DNA of 64,000 nt from Uranotaenia lowii (taxonomy: Eukaryota; Arthropoda; Insecta; Diptera; Culicidae). Location of the stretch: assembly GCF_029784155.1 (NCBI RefSeq), contig NC_073692.1, positions 318,053,141 to 318,117,140 on the forward strand, in the 5' to 3' direction. This document shows, piece by piece, positions 54,267 to 64,000 of this stretch. A program made the position numbers and the translations under genes. The notes beneath the pieces are model-generated. The model worked only from the letters and a program-made list of their open reading frames with translations. It was not told the origin of the DNA and ran no database searches. How positions within the stretch are numbered: position 1 is the stretch's first letter; each line of letters opens with the position of its first letter.

Positions 54267-57200
54267 ATGCGGCTCCCGCCAGCTAAGTCCAAGATGGCAG
54301 CCCCATCGCGGGATAGGGACTTTAGGCTAACAACCTACTGCTCCCGATTTGAAATTGTTACGGAATCCGAAAGAAATGACCGACCTGGAACTTTGGCGAC
54401 GACTTTAAGCATGAAAACACGGACACGAATTGGAACTTGGAATGTTTTAACCCTTGCCCAACAAGGCAAACTGGAACAACTTGCTAGAGAGGCTAGCCGC
54501 CTCAAGCTTGAAATTCTGGGACTGAGCGAAGTCCGTTGGCCTAATACTGGAGAACACAAGACACAATCCGGGCAAGTCCTGCTTTACTCTGGCATACGAG
54601 GAGAACATGCTACACGGGAACGAGGAGTTGGTTTCCTGTTAAGCCCGCAGGCCTACGCGGCCCTCATTAGATGGGAACCGATAAACGAAAGAATAATCGT
54701 AGCCAGATTTAGAACACGGGTTAGAAACCTTACAATGGTCCAGTGTTATGCGCCAACTGACGTTGCCGACTTGCAGGAGAAAGAGCAGTTTTACAGTCAA
54801 CTGAACAGCGTGGTTGAGAGAATTCCGAAGGGTGACATTCAAATCCATTTGGGCGACTTCAACGCAAAGATTGGCTCCGACAATCAGGACCTTGAGCGCA
54901 TCATGGGGCGCCATGGCCTAGGACAGATGAGCGAAATCGGAGAGCTGTTTGTAGAATTTAGTGGCAACAACAACATGGTGATCGGTGGATCGCTCTTCCC
55001 CCATCGACCAGCACATAAGGTCACTTGGGTATCCCGAGATGGCCGAACAGAAGATCAAATTGACCACATCTGCATCAGCCGAAAATGGAGAAGGAGCTTT
55101 CTTGATGTCCGCAACAAGCGAAGCGCAGACATTGCATCTGACCATCACCTCGTCCTTGGCGAGATACGACTGAGAGTTGCACGTGTCCAACGGCGCGAGG
55201 AGAAAGTCGGGTGTCGATACGACGTCCGCCGGTTGGAGAATCCAGAGGTGAAAAGGGCATACGTTGAACAGCTAGAATCCCGAGCCTCGGAGCTGCCGAC
55301 AGACGGAACAGTCGAAGAACAGTGGTATGGAATCAAGAATGCCTTTATCACGACGAGCCATGGTACTCTCGGTAAAGTTTGTGGAAGAAGGAGTGAATGG
55401 ATGTCGGATGAAACTTGGAGGATGGTCGATGATCGGAGAAAGGCGAAAGTCGGAATTGAGCAGGCATGTACCGGGTCAGCCAAAGCAGCCGCCCGCTTAC
55501 GATATGCGGAGCTGGAAAAGGCAGTTAAACGAGCTTGTAGACGAGACAAGAGAGCCTGGACAAACTCCCTAGCCGAAGAGGGAGAAAGAGCCGCCGCCAA
55601 TGGAGATATCCGATTACTTTATGACATTTCTCGCCGCCTCAGTGGTGCAAGGACTAATGCAAGAATGCCGCTAAAAGACCGAGCAGGTCAGTTATTGACC
55701 CATCGAACAGATCAGCTCAAACGATGGACTGAGCACTTCGAACAACTCTTCTGAGTCACGAATAGCGATGGCCAACAGAATCTGCAGCTCGAAGCGCCAA
55801 CAGTAAGTCGCATAAATGGCGTCAACTAGGAAGCGCCTTCGCTGGCTGAAATAGAAGCGGCAATCAAAAACATGAAATCCAACAAAGCACCTGGGATCGA
55901 TTGCATCCCTGCTGAAATGCTGAAAGCCGACCCTGCCCTATCAGCACAAATGTTGCACCGTCTTTTTGCTGACATCTGGGATACTGCAACATTCCCGGCC
56001 GACTGGATGCAGGGTATCCTCGTAAAGGTCCCGAAGAAAGGAGACCTGACAGAGTGCGGTAACTGGCGAGGCATAACGTTGATCTGTACAACCCTCAAAG
56101 TACTCTGCAAAGTGATTCTGAACAGGATCCAGGAGAAAATAGACGCTACACTCCGACGGCAACAAGCTGGATTCCGATCTCGACGATCATGTGTGGACCA
56201 CATCACAACGCTACGAATCATACTGGAACAAATCAACGAATTCCAGGACTCTCTTCTGCTGGTGTTCGTTGATTTCGAAAAAGTATTCGACCGACTTAAC
56301 CATGAAAACATCTGGGCGGCTCTAAGGCGACGAGGGGTCCCAGAGAAACTAGTCCATCTCATCGAAGCACAGTATGAGGCATTTTCGTGCAAGGTCTTGC
56401 ACGACGGTGTCTTGTCTGAACCAATCCCGGTAACTGCTGGAGTGAGACAAGGATGTATTCTATCACCGCTATTTTTTCTAATCGTAATGGATGAGATTCT
56501 GATTGGATCGATTGACTGTGCACCGAACCGAGGATTGCCGTAGAATCCTTCAACAATGGAGCAACTGAACGACCTTGACCTGGCTGACGATATTGTTTTG
56601 CTCGTCCAAACACAACCAGATATACAGAGCAAACTCGACGACCTCACCGAAAGTTCCAAGGCAGCAGGTCTCAAAGTCAATGTCGGAAAGACCAAGTCGA
56701 TGGAGATCAACACAGGAAATCCCTCCAGTTTCATGGTAGCTGGGCAACGAGTTGAGAAAGTGGAGTGCTTCCAGTATCTTGGTAGCCAGATTACGCCTGA
56801 TGGTGGTACCAGAAAAGACATCGAAACACGGATCAGAAAGGCCCGATTTGCGTTTGCGAGTCTCCGAAACATCTGGCGGTCACGGCAGATCTCTCTACGA
56901 ACAAAAATCCGAATCTTCAACTCAAACGTCAAATCCGTATTGCTGTACGGGTGCGAAACTTGGTGCACATATGCGGTAACGACGCGAAAACTGCAAGTAT
57001 TTGTAAACCGCTGCCTGCGGAATATCATCCGCGCTTGGTGGCCAGGCAACTGGATCTCGAATGAGGAACTACATCGCCGGTGTCATCAAAAGGCGCTAGA
57101 AATCGAAATTCGGGAACGTAAGTGGAGATGGATTGGGCACACGCTGCGAAGAGATGAAAACGAGATTTGCAGAGAGGCGCTAGATTGGAATCCAGAAAGT

Positions 57201-57374
57201 CATCGAAGAAGAGGCAGACCCAGAAATTCGTGGCGGCGAAGCCTAGCCGCTGAAATCCGAACTGTCGACGAGAATCTTGACTGGGACCAGGTGAAAACGC
57301 TGGCTCCGGATCGTCAACAGTGGAGGTCTTTTACCACGGCCCTATGCACCGGAGGATCGGCGCGGGATCATTAA
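54267..57374 (+). pseudogene. RTE ORF: endonuclease-reverse transcriptase with three in-frame stops
   Basis: A single frame of 1,036 codons from the first Met at 54,267; a start at MAAPSRD, ten codons later, is equally possible. Endonuclease: RIGTWNVLTL, LGLSEVRW (catalytic Glu), VQCYAPT, HLGDFNAKIG (D-x-N) and IASDHHLVLGE. RT: motif A VFVDFEKVFDRLNH, motif B GVRQGCILSP, motif C LADDIVLL, then CFQYLGSQI and LLYGCETW, and a C-terminal RWIGHTLRRD segment, all typical of the RTE clade. Stops: TGA 55,752-55,754, TAG 55,827-55,829 and TAG 56,541-56,543. Related elements probably have Arg at the first and Trp at the third, so at least these two fit C-to-T or G-to-A changes. No frameshift is seen. 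The last stop is at 57,372-57,374. Confidence 0.9.
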
Positions 57375-57382
57375 TGATAATG

Positions 57383-57396
57383 AATATGCAAAAAAC
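57383..57396. repeat. Right target duplication of the RTE element
   Basis: AATATGCAAAAAAC, one A longer than the left copy. Confidence 0.85.
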
Positions 57397-57560
57397 AGAT
57401 TTAAATTTATGTTATGTATTCCAAGATATTTGAATCTGAGTACTAGTACTTATTTAATCTCTGCAAAATTTCATATTTTGAGCATAGCTCAAAACTTTTT
57501 TTTTTTGGGATTTTTTAAATTTCATTTTTGGATTCAGCGCTTGATTTTTCATTAAAATAT
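57384..57560 (+). repeat. Right arm of the old repeat, second part
   Basis: Resumes collinear similarity with the reverse complement of the left arm (41,370-41,210): TTATGTATTCCAAGATATTT, TTTCATATTTTGAGCATAGC and GGATTCAGCGCTTGATTTTTCAT. Ends near 57,560. Confidence 0.65.
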
Positions 57561-59188
57561 AGGTCAGCCAAAAGTTCACGATTTTTTTTTTAATTTTAAA
57601 CTCGTGTAAATGAGTCTAATGAGGTAATCACCAAGATGACTATAAATTAAATCATAAGCTTAATTGAGGAATTCAAATCGCAACGGATCGCAGATTAACA
57701 ATATTTAATTCAATTTCAATATTAAAATTGTTATTCAAAAAAAATAATTGTATTTACAATGCTGCTAAAAATGAAGGTTTGAAGTGGAATTGGAGGTAAT
57801 TTTGCTTTTCTTTTTATTAAAAAAACTGATTGAAAAAAATTTCCGCAAAATTTTAGTAAAGCAATTTGTTTTTTCTAAACATTATTTGCTGAAAAAGAAA
57901 CATGTGACTTTAATGAAAGAAATCCGCAGTGAATTTCAAATTTTTTTGGTGTATTGTTGAATATTATTTATATTCCATTTTTTTTTTCAAGAACTAAAAT
58001 TCAAACGAAAATCTTAAATATGATCCTTGTTGCAAAAATCAGATTCTAGTCAAAATTTTAGTTTCTAAAATTTGATTTTTTTTTACCAAAAAGCGACTTT
58101 TTTAATATACTCAAGAGTTTTGTAGATTTAACTTTTTTGATAGAATTAATTTTTAAAGAAATAAACATATTTAAATAAAACAAATTTAGTGCTCAAACCA
58201 GATAAAGTGAATCTATCAGATTCTTGAGCAAATAAAAAAAAATTCTACCATTGATGAAATTTAGTTCCTATTTTGTCACTAAATGATGATAGCTTTACAA
58301 ATGTAGCTAATCTAAGCTAACCTGATTGAAAAATCTGCTGATACGATTTAACGATTTTTTTTCAAATTTTTTGGGTTTGACCGAATTCTCCCGGATTCAG
58401 CCCGAATTTTTTGTTAACCTAAAGCTTACCAGTATATAAATTTCGAGGCTTATTTTCAAAAGTACCTATTGAATTTAAAAAACTAATGCTTAATGTTGAA
58501 GAAATTATTAGTAAGTAATCCAATAATTCCGACTATTTATTTTTTATTAGTTTATTTTATCAATGCGTTGCTTAAGCGATAAATATCACGGGGGGGGGGG
58601 GGGGGGATTTGGAGGCAGCGGTTCTTCCTAGAGCCCAGACTCTAACGATGAACATAATGGAATGAAAATTTTTATTATAACTTTATTGTGTGGGAACATT
58701 TAAAAATGATAAATAGATCTTCAAGTCACATATAGATGTCTTAAACAAAATTCAATTAATTAGAAATTTTTTTTTTTTTTTTGAGATAACAGATTCGTTG
58801 TTTTTTTCGATTTCGTAAATTTTTCTAGAGCAATTGATCTATGTAAGACATTTTAGTTTGGAGATAAAGCTGAAAAATCAAGTATCCCCAGTGATTTACA
58901 ACCCTCATTCTCCCCTACATATAAGCTTCTTATTACTTTCAAAATTTCTTAAATAATTCACAAAACTTTGAAGCCGTGGGAAATGCGCAGATACATTGAA
59001 CTAATCCACACTATGAATATCAATAGAAAAAGATTTCCTTTTAAGAGATTCATGTTTAAGAAAAAAAAAATTAAATTTATACAAAAAGTAAAACTTAAAT
59101 TAATAGAATAATTTATGACTCAATTTAAAGCAGTTTGACTTGAAAATCGATCGAGAATTGATTTCAGTTAATTCATTGGCAAGGACTT
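57561..59188. other. AT-rich intergenic DNA with a G-run
   Basis: No gene seen. A run of about 17 G at 58,590-58,607 is followed by GATTTGGAGG; this is another C/G homopolymer of the kind that marks the dispersed family, but flanking similarity is unclear. Confidence 0.45.
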
Positions 59189-60830
59189 ACAGGGCCGTAA
59201 GAAAAACTGCCTCATAGGGGGGGTTTATGTGACAAAATTTTTCCTAGAACATTTTTGCTTGAAAAATACATACAATAGTGAAAAAAGTGATACTTAAAAT
59301 ATCTCATTATTCGAGTTTAATTTCTTATATATTAATAGTTATTCATTTCAAATCATTACTTTCGAAAAAAAAAGTCTTTATGAGATATTTTTTTTTGAAT
59401 TTTTAAAAAATAAATGAGGGATCTTGAAGGCTTTATTTGAAAAAGAAACTTATTTGGGGTCCTAAACATCTTTATCTTTAACTGTTGTGAACTCGATATA
59501 TTCAGATTAATGTTTAAATTTTTTAAAATACAAATACAATATATTTTCTGAACCCAAAGATGAAGTACAAGTTATTTTATCAACATTAAATTATCATCAA
59601 TCATTTATTTCATTGTTGAAATGCTGTGAAACATTGATACTTAGATTTTTGAAGGAACGCAATTTAGAACATGAGTTAAGATCTTTTGGATTTTAATTCC
59701 GAATCTGAATTCTGCATTTTGAACCTGAATACAAATTTTGAATTCCTATCCTGACTGAAAATTCCGAATGATGAAACTCTTATATTTTATTTCTGGATCA
59801 CCATTATGGAATTTTGAAAGTTTCAATTCGGCATAAGCATTATGGGTAAAAATTTCAAATCCAAATTTAAAAAATGATTTGTTATTTTATATAGTTTTTT
59901 AATATTCCGGAATTATGAGATTCGGACATGTCAAATGAATCTTATTTTAGTTTTAATTGCAAAACCAAGATTCGAAACATGATTTCGTTCCAATGATGAA
60001 CCAATCTGAAAATCAAAAACTATAAACTGGATTCAGTTTCCACAATCCGGTCACGGCCATCAAATTTAGAATTTTGTTAAATAATGGTACCAGAGCAACG
60101 GAAATTTTTCAAACCTTAGCTCACCAGATATTTTCCCGTACTTATCCGGACAGGAAAAATCTGAGCTATTTTATCTAAAATCCTTGCAAAATCCAGGCAC
60201 ACGATTTCAAAGTTTACAACCAAAAATCTGGGCAATATTCGGACAAATTTAGGAATTCTTCAATTAAAATCAATATGAAAAAAAAACTCGATAAGTAGTT
60301 TGTTTTCATCGAAACACATCAGCCTTTGAATAAACTTTGTTAAAAAAATTGTTTTGGACGCCAAAATACAAAATTGTTATCACGCAATTTAAATTTTGCT
60401 TTGTATTTGCAAATAAGTAAAAACTTTCGGGCAAATTCCGGGCAATCAAGCAACCTTATGTAGTGAGTCTAATCTTATTAAAGTTCGATATTGGAGACTA
60501 AGGACTGTACCCAAAATTTGTGCACTAACTAATTGTGTGAATAACTTTTAATAGCTATTTTTGAATACAGTCTTTATGATTCTATCAACAAGTGAGAAAA
60601 ATTTTGAAAATCTATAGTAGAGTTGTGGACCTGGGATAAGATTTCGAGGTTTTGGTCTTAGTTCTGAGTCGAGATTGTTACTCTTGATTAACTTGAGTCG
60701 TTTATCGAAATTTTACTATGAATTTAAAATTCGTAGTTAAGAGAAGAACATTTTGCATGACATTTTTGGACCCTCATGGGGGGGGGGGGGGGGGGTTTGA
60801 CCCCCAAAACACCCCCCGTTCCTACGGCCA
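59189..60830 (-). repeat. Dispersed C/G-tract repeat family, copy 4
   Basis: Collinear with copy 2 (19,120-21,240). It starts CAGGGCCGTAAGAAAAACTGCC plus a G-run and shares the GACTGTACCCAAAATT, CTATCAACAAGTGAGAAA and GATAAGATTTCGAGG blocks. It then runs on through GTCGTTTATCGAAATTTT to GGACCCTCATGGGGGGG (60,770-60,797), which is the inverted form of the left edge of copy 1. It joins the landmarks of copies 1/3 and copy 2 in one unit. The 82-codon frame over the G-run is not a gene. Confidence 0.65.
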
Positions 60831-62330
60831 TGAGGACTTATATTTTGTTGGTTCAACAAACGATATCCTTTTCTATCCTAAGGAAGTTGAGGATCGGCAG
60901 CGTCGAAGAAAATTTAAATATCTAGTGTTATGTGTTCTTATTCCTGTTGTGAAACGAAAATTTTGAATGGGAGTTGATGAATGCAGGTTATCAAATTCAT
61001 TCAACACAGTTTGGTAATCACTAAGAACGGAAAATGGTAAGATATTATGAAATCTGGAAGCTCTTTAATAAAAAAAAATTATTATTGGGAAGGCTACAGA
61101 TAATGGATTACGATTGATTCAAATTTGGATTCATATAGTTCCAGATCATTCTTATAATTTCCGTATTAAAAGGTTCAAAGAGGTTTTTAATAAGTACTTT
61201 TTTTTTAGTTTTGGTTGTGTACTTTGCATTAATAGTTAATATTAATGTTGAAATTTTTCAAAACTATTGATGGCATTGTTGAGTTAAACAAAGGCTGTCT
61301 GAATATTTAATACAAAATTTGGAACTTTCTGGATTTATCTACTTTATTTGGCCAATCAAACAGAAAAAAAACAATAGATTGTTTTTTTTAAACGATTTTA
61401 CAGCAAATTTTATACAAATAATCAATAAAAGTTTGTGTCATGTGCCTTGAATACGATTTACAATCTGTCAAAAAGTTTTGATAAAAATATTTTCTTTCCT
61501 TATTTTTGTTGAATAATTTTTAAGACAAAAATTTTCCCGAATATTGCCTGTATTTCTGGTTGTCAATTTTGGAATAAAATGCTCGGATTAGGCCAGGTTT
61601 TATATAAAATTACAAGGATTTGTCCGGCCCGGATACGTGCTGAAAAAATCCTGGCAATCTCAAGTTAACAAGTTCAATTAAATTATATTTTAAAAAAATA
61701 GAGAATAAGCACTTCTGAAATCATAAAACAATGCTAATATATTTTTTTAAAAAACAGCATAGGAGGAACCTGGCCTAATTTTTTTGGCCATACATAAGTT
61801 AGGAATTACTTAATTTCTATTCCATGCATAAAAAGGAATTACTTAATTTTCATTCATCAAGACCTTCACACACCGTGTTTAATAAATATTAAAAAAAATC
61901 AGTTTGACCTGCATACAAAAAAAAATATAATTATTGTTTATAATTATAATTTATTAACGTTTATTATTTTTTCAATGAAAATTTTACGTTGACTTTAAAA
62001 ATTCTGGATAATTCACAAAACTTTATTTTGTGTTTTTGTTCCTTTTACAATTCTGGTCACCAATTATCTTACTTTTGATTGAAATACTCCTCCAGAAATA
62101 AAAGATTGAAAATTGTTTTTAAAGCTATATATCTGAGCGGACCCAGAAAAAATTAATAATATTGAATTAGTGATAATTTGAAATTCTATAAATTAAAAAA
62201 AAATAGAACGGGCAATGTTCAAGTAGAACTTGATTGTATTTTTAACAGAAAATCAACTATTAATGAATATTTTCCCCTGAATTCTCCGTAAAACCTCGTA
62301 GGGTAAAATAAAACTTTCTACAACTTCAAC
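60831..62330. other. AT-rich intergenic DNA with scattered family fragments
   Basis: At 61,622-61,665 the phrase CCCGGATACGTGCTGAAAAA followed by TCCTGGCAATCT also occurs at 20,957-20,985 in copy 2, so further pieces of the same family are probably present. No gene seen. Confidence 0.4.
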
Positions 62331-64000
62331 ATAAAAGCCGTCCATCTTTCTTCATGAATCGGAAGTGGGAGGAAAGAACGGATATGGCGAAAAGATTACG
62401 AAATAATATCAAGAAAAAAGAAAAAATACACACGCTCTCTTACCAGTAAAAGAGTGACTGACAAACAGTTCAAGAAGTGTATCAAGATAAACTTGAGTGG
62501 TGTGGTTCAAAGTGCTTATTCAAGTATGTATCTTCTTCTATCCTAACAAATACGCCAAAACAAACATTCGCATCGTGGAGTTAAGGGACTTGGAGCTTTC
62601 TGTTTACTATTCTGGAAAAAGTCTGAAAGTGCTTCCCAATTCTTGTCAGTTTTTGAAACCTTGGTTTGGTCTTTTAATTTTCATGAGTTGTTGGACAAAA
62701 TTTTGTTTCTTACTGTTTTCAAAAAAATTTAAATAATGATGATAGTACTTCGAACAGAAGAGCTCTTCTGTTGAAAAATTAAGTACGAATTCGACACGTC
62801 CTAACTCACCATAGAACATATTTCTTCCAGTGAATTTAACTGAACGAGCCTCGTTAAGATTTACAGGTGCAGACTCTAAACGGCCTAGCGGAGGGGAGCC
62901 GTTTGGAGTTGAAATTTATTGCAACCGATGATGGCTTAAGAGAATTGCGCGAAATTTATTGTAAACACGATTTGTTTTCTAGGCCCATTTCCTTCCGGGG
63001 GTTTATCTCTCGTTTGGTTTTCCTCAGAACATTATCAACAACAACATCAACATCAAAACGATAGAAAGCTCCCCATCTCAACCGGAAGCTATCGTTTTTG
63101 AGTTCTCGAAAACTCTGCATGTGTTTCGGCGAAGGATTTGAGCCTACCTTAGGGGGTGGAAATTGAAGAAAATATTTTTCTTTCGCCGTATAGGTACGCA
63201 CATTCTCGAGAATGTCAAGAATGGAAAAGAGTTCACCTACGGGGTTTGAAGGTGCGATGAAAATCGTAGAACACTGTCTGAAAAAAAAAACTGGCACCGG
63301 AGATGAGTTTTTCGCCAGTGATTAGGCTTTGTCGGTGTGCTCAAACGTGTGAAATTGTTCAGTAACTCAATTGGAGTTGTTTTTTCCCTCGTTTTCTCGG
63401 TTTATTGCTCGCGATGTTGCTCCATCCCAGAACGTGACCCAATCATGAGAACGTGCGAAAAAGGTGTTTGGTGTCGATGATTAACTTTTTTCGTGTTATC
63501 AATCAAATGCGTGAAAAAGCAATTGGGGTTTGATTAGATTACAACTTAAGGTGAATGAAATGGTATGATATCCTGGACCTGAGGCACAATAGTGTTCATT
63601 GATCCAAAAACTGATCAATGGAAAAATAAACATTCTGAAATATGACGTAAAGCTGAAACTGAAGACTACGTTTTTCTTGTTGCAAATCTCAAATCTCAAT
63701 AAAGTTGGCATTCACATTATAGAAGAAATCTTCGGAGGCATTAGTATCTTAAAGTTTGAAATATTCTGTCTTCCATCTCTTCCAATCTCAACCAAAACAT
63801 CAAGTTAGAAATAACGTAAATCCTTGAAACCTTCTTCCACCCCATTATTTTGACGTGATTACACGATCTTTAGCGGTTTTTCCGCTTGCACCTCACTTCC
63901 TCTAATTCATAACCTCCAACAACATGAATCATTGTCAGCGGAAAGCAAACCAAAAAAAATAGTCGTCAGAGAGATGAACCGGGCCGAGCAGAAAAAAAGT
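62331..64000. other. GC-richer intergenic end of window, no gene recognised
   Basis: Less AT-rich at about 62,330-62,500 and 62,820-63,480. Frames of 65-113 codons overlap on both strands at 62,867-63,297 without domains or recognisable splice structure. The window ends in similar sequence. A regulatory region or an unrecognised exon is possible. Confidence 0.35.

Larger units (their letters stand above)
53976..57382 (+). mobile_element. RTE-clade non-LTR retrotransposon, full length (3.4 kb)
   Basis: One ORF with apurinic endonuclease and RT, a short 5' UTR, a very short 3' UTR and a short TAATGATAATG tail, at 3.4 kb the normal size for RTE elements. It is bounded by a 13/14-bp target duplication and lies inside an older repeat whose undisturbed counterpart is on the other side of the nested stack. 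The ORF is open in one frame except for three stop codons. Confidence 0.9.

Noticed and set aside
55826..57049. 407-codon minus-strand frame antisense to the RTE RT
   Set aside because: Shadow frame created by codon composition of the RT on the plus strand; no recognisable motifs.
60718..60966. 82-codon frame with a Gly run
   Set aside because: Spans a G homopolymer at the edge of dispersed-repeat copy 4; not conserved in the other copies.

Overview
The window looks like a piece of a large, AT-rich, transposon-dense insect genome, most likely a mosquito or other lower dipteran. The basis is the mixture of elements: a BEL/Pao LTR retrotransposon, a CR1-clade element whose ORF1 carries a PHD-like finger, an RTE-clade element, an L2/CR1-like element, a Penelope-like element, a Tc1/mariner relic of the D37E type, a non-autonomous hAT, MITE-like elements and long simple satellites. 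No bacterial or phage architecture is present. I found no convincing host protein-coding exon, no intact tRNA or rRNA gene and no CRISPR. The window is therefore probably intergenic or inside a very long intron. Species assignment is an inference.

Layout. 0-3.4 kb: a degenerate tRNA-like sequence, then a 5'-truncated Penelope-like element (RT + GIY-YIG) enclosed by 97-bp inverted terminal repeats, abutting a broken D37E-type transposase on the minus strand. 3.4-5.35 kb: a 1,881-bp non-autonomous hAT element with a perfect 8-bp target duplication and clustered ATCGGTAT subterminal repeats. 5.9-12.9 kb: three MITE-like inverted-repeat elements, separated by AT-rich DNA and a GC-richer island at about 7.1-9.4 kb. 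14.6-27.8 kb: three copies of an old dispersed repeat family marked by C/G homopolymer runs (a fourth lies at 59-61 kb). A 1.3-kb GAGTCT hexamer array directly followed by a 1.6-kb ATTTTTGTC nonamer array lies here, and then a GC-richer island at 24.2-26.7 kb. 27.9-32.7 kb: a near full-length CR1-clade element on the minus strand with an open ORF1, one in-frame stop in ORF2 and a late frameshift. 33-41 kb: AT-rich DNA with several degenerate repeats.

41.2-57.6 kb is a nested stack. Two diverged arms of one old repeat lie in inverted orientation (about 41.2-41.8 kb and 53.8-57.6 kb). Between them is an L2/CR1-like retrotransposon, whose RT gene is split by a 7.7-kb BEL/Pao element with LTRs that look identical and a clean GCCTT target duplication. 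The right arm is interrupted by a full-length 3.4-kb RTE element with a ~13-bp target duplication; next to the left arm a 177-bp 3' fragment of the same RTE family is flanked by a perfect 12-bp duplication. 57.6-64 kb: AT-rich DNA, the fourth copy of the dispersed family, and a GC-richer island at 62.3-63.6 kb.

How the parts relate: the relative ages can be read from the nesting. The inverted-arm repeat and the C/G-tract family are oldest. The L2/CR1-like, CR1 and Penelope copies are frameshifted. The RTE is a single frame broken only by three stops. The BEL element is youngest. Its one in-frame stop between gag-protease and RT and its altered protease motif (DSCSQ) are the main oddities, given LTRs that look identical. 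No coherent new host system is evident; the most noteworthy items are the hAT element, the dispersed C/G-tract family, the inverted arms around the retroelement stack, and the young BEL with an in-frame stop.
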